A stretch of 64,000 nucleotides of DNA from Buchnera aphidicola (Aphis nerii) (GCF_005083105.1 NZ_CP034885.1:124001-188000); one strand, 5' to 3'. Shown: positions 7,225 to 19,433, numbered from the stretch's first letter. The notes: generated from the letters alone by a model not told the origin. Program-made: numbers and translations.

Positions 7225-8214
7225 ATGTTAATGTTAAAAAAATTATGGGTTGTTATTACAAGTGAAATTAACAATGCTAATAGTATAGAAATACTAGATA
7301 AATTAAAAATTAAATACTTAGGTAAAAATGGTATCTTTAATAATTATATGCGAAATTTAAAAAATTTTTCTTTTGAAGAAAAAAAAGAATACAGTATTAT
7401 TATTAATAGAATTAAAAAAAAAACAATATCTAAAATTTATGAAAAAAAAATTGAATTAAATAAATCTATTTTAAAAAAACGTATTGAAAATGAAAAAATT
7501 GATATATCTTTACCAGGTCGACGTTTTGAAAATGGTTCAATTCATCCTATAAATCATACTATTAATTGTATAAAAAATTTTTTTTATCAATTAGGATTTC
7601 AGTCAGTTAATGGTTTTGAAATAGAAGATGAATATCATAATTTTGATGCATTAAATATGCCTAAAAATCATCCTGCACGTGATAGTCATGATACCTTTTG
7701 GTTAGATAAGAATAGATTATTAAGAACTCAAACCTCTACTATGCAAATTCGTATTATGAAATTAGAAAAACCTCCAATGAGATTTATTTTCCCTGGAAAA
7801 GTATATAGAAATGATTATGATTCTACACATACACCTATGTTTCATCAAATAGAAGGCTTGATAGTTGAAAAAAATATTAATTTTTCTCATCTGAAATGGA
7901 TTATATACAATTTTATATATAATTATTTTAACAAAAAAGTTGTTCTTAGATTTCGGCCTTCTTATTTTCCTTTTACTACGCCTTCTGCCGAAGTTGATAT
8001 TATGACTGATTCTAAAAAATGGTTAGAAATTTTAGGTTGTGGTATGGTGCACCCCCTAGTTTTGAAAAATGTTAATATTAATTCTAATGTTTATTCTGCT
8101 TGTGCATTTGGATTAGGAGTAGAACGAATGACTATGTTACGTTATGGTATTTCAGATATTCGAACTTTTTTCGAAAACGATTTAAGGTTTATAAAACAAT
8201 TTAAATATATTTAG
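7225..8214 (+). CDS. pheS: Phenylalanyl-tRNA synthetase alpha subunit
   Basis: Catalytic subunit of the alpha2-beta2 PheRS that charges tRNA-Phe. The protein has 329 residues (E. coli 327). An N-terminal coiled coil (about 1-85, very lysine-rich) is followed by the class II core: SLPGRRFENG, EIEDEYHNFDALN, PARDSHDTFW, RTQTSTMQIR, GKVYRNDYDSTHTPMFHQIEG and the terminal FGLGVERMTMLRYGI (motif 3). An A10 run at 7414-7423 stays in frame. pheT follows after nine bases. Confidence 0.98.
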   Translation: MLMLKKLWVVITSEINNANSIEILDKLKIKYLGKNGIFNNYMRNLKNFSFEEKKEYSIIINRIKKKTISKIYEKKIELNKSILKKRIENEKIDISLPGRRFENGSIHPINHTINCIKNFFYQLGFQSVNGFEIEDEYHNFDALNMPKNHPARDSHDTFWLDKNRLLRTQTSTMQIRIMKLEKPPMRFIFPGKVYRNDYDSTHTPMFHQIEGLIVEKNINFSHLKWIIYNFIYNYFNKKVVLRFRPSYFPFTTPSAEVDIMTDSKKWLEILGCGMVHPLVLKNVNINSNVYSACAFGLGVERMTMLRYGISDIRTFFENDLRFIKQFKYI

Positions 8215-8223
8215 TGAGATAAA

Positions 8224-10626
8224 ATGAAATTTAGCGAAAAATGGTTACTTGAATGGGTTGATCCTAAAATAGATATCGTACTTTTAAGCAAACAAATTGT
8301 TAATTCTGGCATAGAAATCGAGTCTATTGATAAAATATCTCCATTATTTAATGGTGTAGTAGTTGGTAAAATAGTTTCTTGCACTGTACATCCTAAATTA
8401 AATAATTTAAAAATAGTTAAAGTTGATATAGGAAAAAAAAATTTATTAAATATTTTATGTGGAGCTTTAAATTGTCGCAATAAAATAAAAGTAGCAGTAG
8501 CTACTATTGGAAGCATATTACCTAATAATATAAAAATTACTTTAAAAAAGTTTGATGATGAAAATTCTGAAGGAATGTTGTGTTCTTTTTTTGAATTAGG
8601 TTTATTTAATAATAATAACAATATTATTGAATTTCCCAAAGAAACTCCTTTGGGAATGGATGTTAATGATTATTTTTTATTAGAAGATAATATTATAAAA
8701 GTAAATGTTCCACCTAATAGAGCAGATGCATTGAGTATTTTAGGAATGGCTCGGAATATAGCAGTTATAAATAATTTAAATATATCTCCATTAAAAGAAA
8801 AATATAATCCGATTACAAGTCAAAAGAAATTACCAATTTATGTTCATACTGAAAAAAAAGATATTAATTTTTTTGGAAGAATAATTAATAATATAAATAT
8901 TAATATTGACACTCCATTTTGGATGAAAAAAAAGCTTTTTATGTGCGAAATGTTATCAGATAATGTGATAATTAATATTATTAATTATATTTTAATTGAA
9001 ATAGGTCAACCATTAAATATATTAAACGCAGATGAAATAGATACATGTATTCAAATCAGACAAACGAATAAACAAGAATTTTTATATTTAAAAAATAATC
9101 TTAAAATAATATTAGATCAAGAAATGTTAGTATTTTCTGATAAATCAAAAATATTGTTTTTACCTGGTAATTTAAATTCTGATTTTTTGGAAGTTAATCA
9201 AAATACAAAAAATATATTTTTAATGTCATATTCAGTAGACAAAGAATCTTTATTTAATATTACAAAAAAGTTTGGTTCTAATAAAATTCTTAATTATTAT
9301 AACCATGGTATTGATTTATCTTTACAAAAATATGCAATTGAATATGCTACAGAATTAATTATGAAAATATGCGCTGGAAATTCAGGCAATATTACATATT
9401 ATATAGATAAAACTTCTTTAACGAATAAAAATAGAATTAAATTATATTATGAAAATGTTAATAAAATAGCTGGTTTTTTTATTGATTCTAAAATTATTTT
9501 AAATATTTTATTTCGTCTTAAATATGAAATAAAGGAAAATCAAGATTATTTAAATGTTGTACCACCCACTTGGAGATTCGATATATTAATAGAAGAAGAT
9601 GTAATAGGTGATATTCTTCGAGTGTATGATTATAATAAAATTCCCTTAACTTCATTAAAAGAAAATTTTAAGTTTTTTAAACAAACAAATGATTTTCAAA
9701 AAGATTATATGTTAAATCAATTATCTACGTTACTTATACATAAAGGTTATCATGAAATAATTACTTATCCATTTATTGATCCAATTTTTCAAAAAAATAT
9801 TTTTTCAATAAATGATAAAGAATTACTTATTTCTAATCCTATTTCTAAAGATTTTTCTTCTATGAGAAGATCATTATGGCCTGGTTTGATTAAGACTCTT
9901 TCTTATAATATAAATCGAAAACAAGATAGTATTCGTTTATTTGAACGAGGATTATGTTTTTTAATAGATGATAAAAAAAAACTTGGAGTCAACCAAAAAA
10001 TGTTTTTAGGAGGAATAATTAGTGGATTTTATACTAAAGAAAATTGGTTTTCTAAAATAAGAAAAGTAGATTTTTATGATTTAAAAGGTGATATAGAATC
10101 TATATTAGAATTAATATGTGGTCTAAATCATTATGAAATTAAAAATGAAATAGTATTAGGATTGCATCCAAATCAAAGTGCAAAAATTTTTTTAAATGAT
10201 AATTTTATTGGTAGTTTTGGTAAGATAGATCCAGTTTTAGAAGAAAAGTTAGATTTAAATAACAATATATTTTTATTTGAATTACTAATTGATGAAATTT
10301 TTGATTTTAAGAAACTCAACAAATTTAAAGTTAAAAAATGTTGTAAATATCCGAGCAGTCGTCGTGACATTTCAATATTAGTATCAGAGAATATTTTATA
10401 TTCAGATATTATTAAAACATGTAGAGATTGTTTTTTAGATAAAAAAATAAATATTAATCTTTTTGATATTTATTCATCTAATAAATTTTCCAATAAAAAA
10501 AGTTTAGGAATTAGTTTTACTTTTCAAGATGAAAGAAAAACTTTAAAAGAAAATGAAATTAATTTAATGCTCGATCATTGTATAAAAACGTTAATAAATA
10601 AATTTCAAATTATTTTAAGGAAATAA
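8224..10626 (+). CDS. pheT: Phenylalanyl-tRNA synthetase beta subunit with degenerate editing domain
   Basis: Structural, tRNA-binding and normally proofreading subunit of PheRS; 800 residues (E. coli 795). Order: tRNA-binding OB fold about 40-150, B1/B5 region, B3/B4 editing domain about 210-370, catalytic-like core about 480-690, C-terminal RNA-binding domain about 705-800 ([10 protein letters not shown]). The Tyr-tRNA-Phe editing pocket is lost: aligned with E. coli, H265 is N, G318 is N, E334 is M, T354 is K and A356 is L. The GQPMHAFD motif reads GQPLNILN and the block before RGVDP is scrambled. Domains outside B3/B4 are well conserved. Four bases separate it from ihfA. Confidence 0.97.
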   Translation: MKFSEKWLLEWVDPKIDIVLLSKQIVNSGIEIESIDKISPLFNGVVVGKIVSCTVHPKLNNLKIVKVDIGKKNLLNILCGALNCRNKIKVAVATIGSILPNNIKITLKKFDDENSEGMLCSFFELGLFNNNNNIIEFPKETPLGMDVNDYFLLEDNIIKVNVPPNRADALSILGMARNIAVINNLNISPLKEKYNPITSQKKLPIYVHTEKKDINFFGRIINNININIDTPFWMKKKLFMCEMLSDNVIINIINYILIEIGQPLNILNADEIDTCIQIRQTNKQEFLYLKNNLKIILDQEMLVFSDKSKILFLPGNLNSDFLEVNQNTKNIFLMSYSVDKESLFNITKKFGSNKILNYYNHGIDLSLQKYAIEYATELIMKICAGNSGNITYYIDKTSLTNKNRIKLYYENVNKIAGFFIDSKIILNILFRLKYEIKENQDYLNVVPPTWRFDILIEEDVIGDILRVYDYNKIPLTSLKENFKFFKQTNDFQKDYMLNQLSTLLIHKGYHEIITYPFIDPIFQKNIFSINDKELLISNPISKDFSSMRRSLWPGLIKTLSYNINRKQDSIRLFERGLCFLIDDKKKLGVNQKMFLGGIISGFYTKENWFSKIRKVDFYDLKGDIESILELICGLNHYEIKNEIVLGLHPNQSAKIFLNDNFIGSFGKIDPVLEEKLDLNNNIFLFELLIDEIFDFKKLNKFKVKKCCKYPSSRRDISILVSENILYSDIIKTCRDCFLDKKININLFDIYSSNKFSNKKSLGISFTFQDERKTLKENEINLMLDHCIKTLINKFQIILRK

Positions 10627-10630
10627 ATTT

Positions 10631-10933
10631 ATGGTATTAACAAAAGCTAAAATTTCAGAAAATTTATTTGAAAGGTTAAAGTTAACCAAACGTGCTTCAA
10701 AAGATTTTGTAGAATTTTTTTTTGAAGAAGTAAGAAAATCTTTAGAAAATGGAGAAAATGTTAAATTATCTGGATTTGGCAATTTTCAATTAAAAAACAA
10801 AAAAGAACGTCCAGGGAGAAACCCAAAAACAGGTGAAAAAGTTATAATTACAAAAAGACGAGTTGTTACTTTTAAAGCAGGTCAAAAATTAAAAAATCGT
10901 GTTGAACATTGTTTTTTAAAAGCTAAATATTAA
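10631..10933 (+). CDS. ihfA: Integration host factor alpha subunit
   Basis: A 100-residue DNA-bending protein of the HU/IHF family that would pair with IHF beta (not in this window). The DNA-binding arm is intact in [15 protein letters not shown], followed by [16 protein letters not shown]. Position directly after pheT, as in E. coli, supports alpha rather than HU. It is the most general DNA-structuring protein encoded in the window. Confidence 0.95.
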   Translation: MVLTKAKISENLFERLKLTKRASKDFVEFFFEEVRKSLENGENVKLSGFGNFQLKNKKERPGRNPKTGEKVIITKRRVVTFKAGQKLKNRVEHCFLKAKY

Positions 10934-10967
10934 TATTTTTTATTTAATTTTTTAAAAGAAATATAAT

Positions 10968-12041
10968 ATGAAACTTAGTAATTTTTCTTTTGAGGTACCA
11001 AAATCATTAATAGCATTTTATCCTTCTTGTATACGTAGTCAGTGTCGTTTACTGGTGATCAATGGTCATACAGGTAAAATAGATCACAAATTTTTTTTCA
11101 ATATTATTAATGAAATTAATTCTGGTGACTTAGTTGTTTTTAATAACACAGAAGTTTTACCTGCTCGTTTATTTGGATTTAAAGAAAGTGGTGGAAAAGT
11201 TGAAGTTTTACTTGAAAAAGTATTAAACAATAATAATATACTTGCATATATCAAATCATCCAATCCAGTTAAAGTTAATTCAAATATTTTTTTTGGAAAA
11301 TCTAACGAATTTAAAGGTTGTATAATTAATTATAAAGATCCATTTTATGAAATAAAATTTAATAATAAAATTTCATCTATTTATATTTTTAATAAAATTG
11401 GACACATACCATTACCGCCTTATATTAAAAGAAGTAATGTAAAATTAGATTCAAATTTATATCAAACCGTATATAAAAAACACTTAGGTTCTATTGCTGC
11501 ACCAACTGCAGGTTTGCATTTTGATTTACCTTTATTACAAAAGTTATTTCAAAAAAAAGTCAATATTGGTTTTGTAACTTTACATATAGGAAGTGGTACA
11601 TTTCAACCTGTTAGAACTATTCAAATAGAAAAACATATAATGCATACCGAACGAGTAAATGTTTCTTCAGATTTAATTGATAAAATTAAAATATGTAAAA
11701 AAAATGGAGGTCGTGTAATTGCAGTAGGAACTACCACATTACGAGCTTTAGAAAGTGCATATAATTCAATTTCTTGGCATAATAGAACAAGTTATTCAGA
11801 TAATACTAATATTTTTATATATCCCGGTTACCAACACAACGTTGTTGATGCATTGATTACTAATTTTCATTTTCCAGAATCAACATTAATAATGTTAGTA
11901 TCTTCTTTTTTAGGTTATAAAAATACTATTAATGCTTATTATGAGGCAATTAAAAAAAAATATCGTTTTTTTAGTTATGGTGATGCAATGTATATTACAT
12001 ATAATAAATTAGCTCCTTATGAGAAAATAAACAAATTCTAA
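10968..12041 (+). CDS. queA: S-adenosylmethionine:tRNA ribosyltransferase-isomerase
   Basis: Transfers the ribosyl group of S-adenosylmethionine to preQ1 in tRNA to make epoxyqueuosine, late in queuosine synthesis. The protein has 357 residues (E. coli 356). QueA blocks are present: [63 protein letters not shown] and [14 protein letters not shown]. It forms an operon with tgt, the enzyme acting just before it, 36 bases downstream. Enzymes making preQ1 itself are not in this window. Confidence 0.96.
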   Translation: MKLSNFSFEVPKSLIAFYPSCIRSQCRLLVINGHTGKIDHKFFFNIINEINSGDLVVFNNTEVLPARLFGFKESGGKVEVLLEKVLNNNNILAYIKSSNPVKVNSNIFFGKSNEFKGCIINYKDPFYEIKFNNKISSIYIFNKIGHIPLPPYIKRSNVKLDSNLYQTVYKKHLGSIAAPTAGLHFDLPLLQKLFQKKVNIGFVTLHIGSGTFQPVRTIQIEKHIMHTERVNVSSDLIDKIKICKKNGGRVIAVGTTTLRALESAYNSISWHNRTSYSDNTNIFIYPGYQHNVVDALITNFHFPESTLIMLVSSFLGYKNTINAYYEAIKKKYRFFSYGDAMYITYNKLAPYEKINKF

Positions 12042-13181
<1,140 letters not shown>

Positions 13182-13219
13182 ACTTATATTTATCAACATA
13201 TACTAAGGAATCTTATAAA

Positions 13220-13564
13220 ATGAGTATTTTAATTGAAAATGCTAATGCTGCAATTAATCAACCAATAGAGACTAGCTCTTACTCTTTTGTTATTATGTTA
13301 GTTGTTTTCTTGTTAATTTTTTATTTTATGCTTTTTCGTCCTCAACAAAAAAAAGAAAAAGAACGAAAAAATCTTATGAAACTAATTTCTTTAGGTGATG
13401 AAGTAATGACAACTAGTGGTTTATTAGGTCGTGTAAAAAACATCACAGAAAATGGATATATTTTATTAGAACTTAACGATACAAATGAGGTTTTCATAAA
13501 AAAAGATTTTATAGTTTCATTGCTTCCTAAAAACACTTTAGAATCTTTAAAAAAAAGCAAATAA
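13220..13564 (+). CDS. yajC: YajC, Sec translocase auxiliary membrane protein
   Basis: A 114-residue single-pass inner-membrane protein associated with SecDF-YidC. One transmembrane helix is visible at about residues 23-42, followed by FRPQQKKEKERKN and the conserved LGDEVMTTSGLLGRV. In E. coli secD and secF follow directly; here the operon stops at yajC and the next gene, glyS, converges from the other strand 25 bases away. Confidence 0.93.
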   Translation: MSILIENANAAINQPIETSSYSFVIMLVVFLLIFYFMLFRPQQKKEKERKNLMKLISLGDEVMTTSGLLGRVKNITENGYILLELNDTNEVFIKKDFIVSLLPKNTLESLKKSK

Positions 13565-13589
13565 TTAAACAGTTTTAATTAAATATTTT

Positions 13590-15656
13590 TTAATATAAAA
13601 AAGAAAAATTTGCTATTTTTAAAAAAATTTTTTCTAGTTTTTTTAATAAAACTAATCTATTGTTTTTAATTTTAAGATCGTCATGATTTATTTGAACTTG
13701 GTTAAAAAAGTTATTTATAGGATTTTCAAGTTTTTTCAATCTTGATAAAATTATTTTATAATTTTTTTCTATAAATAATTTTTTTGTATCATTTTTAAAT
13801 TTTTGTATTGATTTAAGTAGGTTTTTCTCTTCTTCTTTTTGCATTAAATTAATATTAATTTTAATATTGTTTAAATCTTTATTATATATTTTTAATAAAT
13901 TAGATACTCTTTTAATTATTAAAAAAGTTGATTGTGAAGATTCTTGTTTTTTAAAATCTGATATTGCCATAATCCTTTGATCTATATCTAAAATTTCTGT
14001 TGTTTCAGAAAATAACACTGATTGAATAACTTTGGTATTATATCCCTTTTTTTGATAAAATGATAATAGTCTTAATTTAAAAAATTTTATAATCTTATTA
14101 GATATTAATATATAATCTAAATTTATTTTATTATAAATTTTAAGACTATTAAAAATTAAAAAATTTAAATCTAAATTTATTTTTTTATTAATAATAATAC
14201 GTATTATACCTAGTGTCATTCTTCTTAAACCGAATGGATCTTTATTTGATAATGGTATTTGATTAATTGAAAACATACCACATAAAGTATCTATTTTATC
14301 AGCAATTGATAATATGCATCCAATTATACTAGATGGGAGTGTGTCTTCAGAAAAAGACGGTAAATATTGTTCTTTGATAGATAAAGCAATTTCATATTTT
14401 TCTTGATTTTTTAAAGCATAATACATTCCAATTATTCCTTGTAAATCTGGAAATTCGCACACCATATCTGTAATAAGATCACATTTTGATAAAATTGCAG
14501 CTTTTGTTAAGTTCGCTTTATTGCTATTTGGGGATATTATGTTTACAAGAGATTTTAATCGCATAGTTTTATCATATAATGTTCCTAAATTTTTATAAAA
14601 TAAAACTTTTTTTAATAATGGCAGATAATCTAATAATTTTTTTTGGTTGTCTTTTTTTAAAAAAAACAATATATCAGATAGTCTGGATTTCATAACTTTT
14701 TCATACCCATATATAATATGACTGTTATTTTTTGGTGTAATATTAGTTATAAAAATAAAATTTGGTAAAATTTTTTCATCTTTGTATATTGTAAAACATT
14801 TTTGTTGTTTTTCTATGATATAAATCAGAATTTCACTAGGTATACATTTAATATAATCTATTTCAAAAGTACCTAAAAAAGCTTTTGGAGATTCAACTAT
14901 TGAATTTATTTCCTCTAGCAGTGAATAGTTTATTTTAATATATCCATTCATCTTTTTAGCAATTTCTTTTATTTCTTTTTTAATTTTTTCTTTACGTGCC
15001 TCATATTCAGCAATTATGTAACTATGCTCAAATAATATAAATGGATATTCTTGAACATGATTAAGATATATTTTTTTTTCTTTATATGAAAGATGATTGT
15101 GAAGTTTATTTGTAGAGTTAATATTAAAAATTTTATTGTCAATTTTTCTATCATCTAACATCATTAAAATATTTCGAATAGGACGAAAGAATTTACTATT
15201 ATTTTCATCCCATCGCATTAAATTTTTGACATTAATTTTTTTTAATGCTTTTTCTGTCATTTTAGGAAGTAATATTTCAATTTTTTCTTGTTTTTGTTTT
15301 TCATAATATACAAGCCATTCACCTTTTTCATTTTTTAATTTTTTTGCTATATTTAATTTAATTCCAAGATGATTAGCCCAAGAATGTGCAAATTTTGTTG
15401 GATTTCCATCTTCATTAAAAGCGTTTTTTAAAGAAGGCCCTTTTTTAAGAATTATTTTTGTTTTTTCAGAAGTATCAATATCTAAAATTTTTAATGCTAA
15501 TCTTCTAGGAGTAGCGAAATAATCAATTTTTTTGTATTTGATGTGACATGATTTTAATTCATTAATGAAGTTTTCATAAAATAAAATAATCAAGTTATGT
15601 AATATTTTAGCGGGTAATTCTTCTGTTCCTATTTCAACTAAAAATGTTTGTTTCAT
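13590..15656 (-). CDS. glyS: Glycyl-tRNA synthetase beta subunit
   Basis: Beta subunit of the bacterial alpha2-beta2 GlyRS; it supplies tRNA binding. It has 688 residues (E. coli 689). The N terminus, MKQTFLVEIGTEELPAKILH, is the family signature. Others are FATPRRLAL, KKGPSLKNAFNEDGNPT, MRWDENNSKFFRPIRN, ESPKAFLGTFEIDYIKCI and SNKDPFGLRR. The C-terminal DALR-like anticodon domain is present. It lies 30 bases after glyQ in the usual glyQ-glyS operon and ends 26 bases from convergent yajC with no evident terminator. Confidence 0.97.
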   Translation of the reverse strand: MKQTFLVEIGTEELPAKILHNLIILFYENFINELKSCHIKYKKIDYFATPRRLALKILDIDTSEKTKIILKKGPSLKNAFNEDGNPTKFAHSWANHLGIKLNIAKKLKNEKGEWLVYYEKQKQEKIEILLPKMTEKALKKINVKNLMRWDENNSKFFRPIRNILMMLDDRKIDNKIFNINSTNKLHNHLSYKEKKIYLNHVQEYPFILFEHSYIIAEYEARKEKIKKEIKEIAKKMNGYIKINYSLLEEINSIVESPKAFLGTFEIDYIKCIPSEILIYIIEKQQKCFTIYKDEKILPNFIFITNITPKNNSHIIYGYEKVMKSRLSDILFFLKKDNQKKLLDYLPLLKKVLFYKNLGTLYDKTMRLKSLVNIISPNSNKANLTKAAILSKCDLITDMVCEFPDLQGIIGMYYALKNQEKYEIALSIKEQYLPSFSEDTLPSSIIGCILSIADKIDTLCGMFSINQIPLSNKDPFGLRRMTLGIIRIIINKKINLDLNFLIFNSLKIYNKINLDYILISNKIIKFFKLRLLSFYQKKGYNTKVIQSVLFSETTEILDIDQRIMAISDFKKQESSQSTFLIIKRVSNLLKIYNKDLNNIKININLMQKEEEKNLLKSIQKFKNDTKKLFIEKNYKIILSRLKKLENPINNFFNQVQINHDDLKIKNNRLVLLKKLEKIFLKIANFSFLY

Positions 15657-15686
15657 TATTTTGCTCTTTTTAATTTAACGAAAATT

Positions 15687-16565
15687 TTAATTTTGTATTG
15701 AATCTAAATATTTTTTGGCTATGTTTTTAGTTATTTTTCGAATCTTTAAAATATAATTTTGTCGTTCACTAGAAGATATGGCTTTTCTAGAATCTAATAA
15801 GTTAAATATATGATTTGCTTGTAATATTTTTTCATATCCTACTAATAGTAATGGTTCTTTTAAGTTTATTAAACTATCTGCTTCTAATATATATTTATCA
15901 AAATATTCAAATAATAAATTAATATTTGAATATTCAAAATTGTATTTTGATTGTTCTATTTCATTTTTTTTAAAAATATCACCATAAGTAATGGTTTGGA
16001 AGTTGTTTGAATCCCAAGTTAAATCATATACATTTGATTTATTTTGGATGTGCATTGCTATTCTTTCTAATCCATAGGTAATTTCTATAGTTATAGGATT
16101 ACATTCTATTGCTCCCACTTGTTGAAAGTAAGTAAATTGGGTAATTTCCATTCCATTAAGCCAAACTTCCCATCCAATACCCCATGCACCTAATGTTGGA
16201 TTTTCCCAATTATCTTCTATAAAACGTATATCATTATTTTTTTCATCTATTTTAAGTAAGTTTAATGATTCTAAATACATATTTTGAATATTTTCGACAG
16301 GAGGTTTAATAATAACTTGAAATTGGTAGTAATTTTGTAAACGATTTGGATTTTGTCCATATCGACCGTCCGTTGGACGTCGACAACATTGTATATAAGC
16401 TGCTTTAATAGGTTTACTTCCAAGTGCACCAAAAAATGTTACATTATGGAATGTTCCTGCTCCTATTGGTAAATCTAATGGTTGAAAAATAGTACATTCT
16501 TGTTTTTTCCAGTATTTTTTCAGCGTTTGAACCAAGTTATAAAAAGTATTCTGATAATTTTGCAT
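15687..16565 (-). CDS. glyQ: Glycyl-tRNA synthetase alpha subunit
   Basis: Catalytic alpha subunit of GlyRS (class II). It has 292 residues (E. coli 303). Family blocks are conserved: the [22 protein letters not shown] segment (read here from about residue 28), [57 protein letters not shown] and [10 protein letters not shown]. It reads away from folE; the 160-base divergent spacer holds a tandem repeat and probably both promoters. Confidence 0.97.
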   Translation of the reverse strand: MQNYQNTFYNLVQTLKKYWKKQECTIFQPLDLPIGAGTFHNVTFFGALGSKPIKAAYIQCCRRPTDGRYGQNPNRLQNYYQFQVIIKPPVENIQNMYLESLNLLKIDEKNNDIRFIEDNWENPTLGAWGIGWEVWLNGMEITQFTYFQQVGAIECNPITIEITYGLERIAMHIQNKSNVYDLTWDSNNFQTITYGDIFKKNEIEQSKYNFEYSNINLLFEYFDKYILEADSLINLKEPLLLVGYEKILQANHIFNLLDSRKAISSSERQNYILKIRKITKNIAKKYLDSIQN

Positions 16566-16605
16566 TCTATACCTTTAAGAAGCACATTGTTTTTATTATG
16601 ATATA

Positions 16606-16650
16606 TATATTATATATAACTATATTATATATAACTATATTATATATAAT
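16606..16650. repeat. Three tandem copies of a 15-base AT repeat
   Basis: The unit TATATTATATATAAC occurs at 16606-16620, 16621-16635 and 16636-16650; only the last base of the third copy differs. It is pure A/T apart from one C per unit and lies between divergent glyQ and folE, overlapping several TATAAT-like boxes. It is most likely a slippage-prone microsatellite. Confidence 0.85.
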
Positions 16651-16725
16651 GATATTTATAATCTATATATTTTATAAAGAGTTTTTGAAAAATATAATTT
16701 TCAACATTTAAGGAGAATTTTAAAC

Positions 16726-17388
16726 ATGATTAAAATTAGTAAAGAAGCTCTTTTAGTACGTAGTGCTTTATTATCAAAAGGACTAGAAAATCCTATTTTA
16801 AAAGAATACAATGATATAAAAGAAAAAGAAAGAGAATTATTAATTGCTAAATATATATATAAAATCATGTGTGTTTTAAATTTAGACGTAAAAAATGATA
16901 GTTTAAAACAAACTCCTACTCGAATATCAAAAATGTATAATAATGAAATTTTTTCAGGTTTAGATTATAAAAATTTTCCGAAGATTACTTTAATAGATAA
17001 TATAATAAAATCTAATGATATGATTCTTATTCGTGATATTATATTAATAAGTACTTGTGAACATCATTTTATCACTATATACGGGAAAGCTACTATTGCA
17101 TATATTCCTAAAAAAAAAATTATCGGATTATCAAAAATAAATAGAATTGTACAATTTTATTCAAAACGACCACAAATTCAAGAACGTTTGACTAAACAAA
17201 TCTTAGTAGTCTTACAAATTTTACTTGAAACTAAAGATGTTGCAATTATTGTTCATATGGATCATTTTTGTGTTAAAGCACGTGGTGTATGTGATGTTAA
17301 TAGTGTTACAATTACTTCATGTTTAGAAGGTTGGTTTAAAACAAAAAAAAGTGTTCGTGATGAATTTTTCTTAAAAAATAATATGTAA
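16726..17388 (+). CDS. folE: GTP cyclohydrolase I
   Basis: Converts GTP to dihydroneopterin triphosphate, the first step of pterin and folate synthesis. It has 220 residues (E. coli 222). Zinc ligands are visible in STCEHHF (Cys and second His) and CVKARGV, and the conserved TPTRISKMY, DEIFSGLDY-like NNEIFSGLDYKNFPK and GLSKINRIVQFYSKRPQIQERLT are present. Translation follows an AGGAGA site (16710-16715). With folA and folC elsewhere in the window it supports retention of at least parts of the folate pathway. Confidence 0.96.
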   Translation: MIKISKEALLVRSALLSKGLENPILKEYNDIKEKERELLIAKYIYKIMCVLNLDVKNDSLKQTPTRISKMYNNEIFSGLDYKNFPKITLIDNIIKSNDMILIRDIILISTCEHHFITIYGKATIAYIPKKKIIGLSKINRIVQFYSKRPQIQERLTKQILVVLQILLETKDVAIIVHMDHFCVKARGVCDVNSVTITSCLEGWFKTKKSVRDEFFLKNNM

Positions 17389-17503
17389 AATAAATATATT
17401 TGATTGATTAAAACGTTATTTTTCAGTATTATATATTTTAAATTTACAAAAATTTTAATATTTGAATTAATTTTTATTATCATAAAATTTAATGGAAAAT
17501 AAT

Positions 17504-18343
17504 ATGAAATATATTGGTGCTCATGTTAGTTCTGCTGGTGGTTTAGAAAAAGCAGTATTTCGAGCATTTCAATTAAAATCTACAACTTTTTCGTTTTTTA
17601 CTAAAAATCAGTTGCAATGGTCTTCAATTCCTTTAAATACAATAGATATAGATAATTTTAAAAAAGCTTGTATTAAATATAATTTCTCTTTTAAAAAAAT
17701 TTTACCTCATAGTAGTTATTTAATTAATTTAGGTCATCCTGATGATCATTTATTAAATAAATCTCGTGTAGCATTAATTAATGAAATAAATCGTTGTGAT
17801 GAATTGGGATTACGTTTTTTAAATTTTCATCCAGGTAGTCATTTAAATCAAATTTCAGAAAAAAATTGTTTATCAAGAATTTCTGATTCAATTAACATAG
17901 CTTTAGATAAAACAAAAAATGTAGTAGCTGTTATAGAAAATACTGCAGGACAAGGTACTAATGTTGGATATCGTTTTGAGCATTTATCTGATATTATCAA
18001 TAAAATAGATGATCAATCTAGAGTTGGAGTTTGCCTTGATACTTGTCATATGTTTTCAGCAGGATATGATTTAAGAACAAAAGAAAATTGTGAAAATACA
18101 TTTGATAAATTTTTTAATTTAGTAGAGTTGAAATATTTAAAAGGTTTTCATTTAAATGATTCGAAACGAGATTTTAATAGTCGTATTGATCGACATGAAA
18201 GTTTAGGATTAGGAAAAATTGGAACATTTGTTTTTGAATGGATTGTTATGAATAAAAATTTTCAAGAAATACCCATGATATTGGAAACTAGCAATCCTAA
18301 AATATGGGATAAAGAAATTAGCTGGTTAAAATCATTAAAATAA
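17504..18343 (+). CDS. nfo: Endonuclease IV
   Basis: Cleaves DNA at abasic sites in base-excision repair, using three zinc ions. From the ATG at 17504 the protein is 279 residues, starting [13 protein letters not shown] like E. coli Nfo (285); an in-frame ATG four codons earlier (17492) would add MENN and is less likely. Metal-ligand blocks are intact: [63 protein letters not shown] and ILETSNP. Confidence 0.96.
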   Translation: MKYIGAHVSSAGGLEKAVFRAFQLKSTTFSFFTKNQLQWSSIPLNTIDIDNFKKACIKYNFSFKKILPHSSYLINLGHPDDHLLNKSRVALINEINRCDELGLRFLNFHPGSHLNQISEKNCLSRISDSINIALDKTKNVVAVIENTAGQGTNVGYRFEHLSDIINKIDDQSRVGVCLDTCHMFSAGYDLRTKENCENTFDKFFNLVELKYLKGFHLNDSKRDFNSRIDRHESLGLGKIGTFVFEWIVMNKNFQEIPMILETSNPKIWDKEISWLKSLK

Positions 18344-18375
18344 ATTAATATTTTTATGTATACAGAGGATATATT

Positions 18376-18660
18376 ATGTTAGTTATTAATGCAGAAATAA
18401 GAGAAAAAAAAGGAAAAAGTTTTAGTAGAAAATTACGTTTTAAAAATAAATTGCCTGGTATTTTGTATGGTTTAAATAAACATTCTATATCTTTGACATT
18501 AGATCATAATTCTGTTTTTAATCTTCAAAAAAAAATTGATTTTTATAATAAAACATTGTTATTGTTAATTAATAATAGAGAATATAAAGTTAAAGTACAA
18601 TCAGTTCAACGGCACGTATTTAAATTAAAATTATTACATATTGATTTTTTATATATTTAA
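18376..18660 (+). CDS. rplY: 50S ribosomal protein L25
   Basis: Binds 5S rRNA in the large subunit. It has 94 residues, the short enteric type without the CTC extension and equal in length to E. coli L25. [20 protein letters not shown] and the C-terminal [18 protein letters not shown] are the family blocks. It lies 32 bases after nfo and ends 14 bases from convergent yabI. Confidence 0.95.
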   Translation: MLVINAEIREKKGKSFSRKLRFKNKLPGILYGLNKHSISLTLDHNSVFNLQKKIDFYNKTLLLLINNREYKVKVQSVQRHVFKLKLLHIDFLYI

Positions 18661-18674
18661 TTTTTTTTAAAATA

Positions 18675-19433
18675 CTATAGTATAGTTGATAAAACTTTTC
18701 TAAAAATTAACATTGTTGGATGAAATTGTATTAATATCAATCCAATAAATCCGCATGTTAGGATTATTAATGATATATATCCAATGTTTTTTTGAAAAAT
18801 ATTCATATTATCTTTGTTTTTTATTTTTCTTATTTTCCACCATTTTAATGATAACCACACTCCGATCCAGATTAAAATAGCAATAATTAATAGGAACCAT
18901 TTAAAATTATTATTGTCAGAATTTGTAGGTATATTAATCGTTACACCTGCAATAATTCCAGGGAAAAAATATACTGGAGGCCATAATATACAACCTATTA
19001 AACTAGGTAAAATAAATTTTTTTAATGGTAATTTTAACATACCTGAAACCATAGGAACCAGTGGTCTAGTTGGACCTATAAAACGGCCAATTAGTATTGT
19101 CAACATACTATGTTTATGCAATAAAACTGTAGTTTTTTCAAGTATTTTATGATGTTTTTTTAAAAAAGAAAGATTATATAGCCAATTTTTAAAGTATAGT
19201 CCAATATAATATGATAACCAATCTCCTAATAAACATCCTATAATTCCAGCCATCCAACAGGGGTAAAAGAGTAATTTCCCATTACCGATGAATGTACCTA
19301 ATGTTGCCATGAATACTATTCCAGGAAGTAATAGTCCAATCAATGCAAGAGATTCTAAAAAAGAAACTATGCCTACTATACATAGTGAATATATTAAAGA
19401 ATGTGTTATTAAAGTTGTTAACCAATATTCCAT
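18675..19433 (-). CDS. yabI: YabI, DedA-family inner-membrane protein
   Basis: A 252-residue DedA/SNARE-associated family membrane protein, about the length of E. coli YabI (254). DedA proteins are thought to move lipids such as undecaprenyl phosphate or to support envelope homeostasis; the role of YabI itself is uncertain. Motifs match YabI closely: FLESLALIGLLLPG, GIIGCLLGDWLSYYIG, GRFIGPTRPLVPMVSGML and GCILWPPVYFFPG, with C-terminal helices near 180-200 and 220-240. Confidence 0.93.
   Translation of the reverse strand: MEYWLTTLITHSLIYSLCIVGIVSFLESLALIGLLLPGIVFMATLGTFIGNGKLLFYPCWMAGIIGCLLGDWLSYYIGLYFKNWLYNLSFLKKHHKILEKTTVLLHKHSMLTILIGRFIGPTRPLVPMVSGMLKLPLKKFILPSLIGCILWPPVYFFPGIIAGVTINIPTNSDNNNFKWFLLIIAILIWIGVWLSLKWWKIRKIKNKDNMNIFQKNIGYISLIILTCGFIGLILIQFHPTMLIFRKVLSTIL

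Noticed and set aside
16606..16650. CRISPR array
   Set aside because: Three contiguous 15-base units with no spacers and no cas genes; it is a simple tandem repeat.
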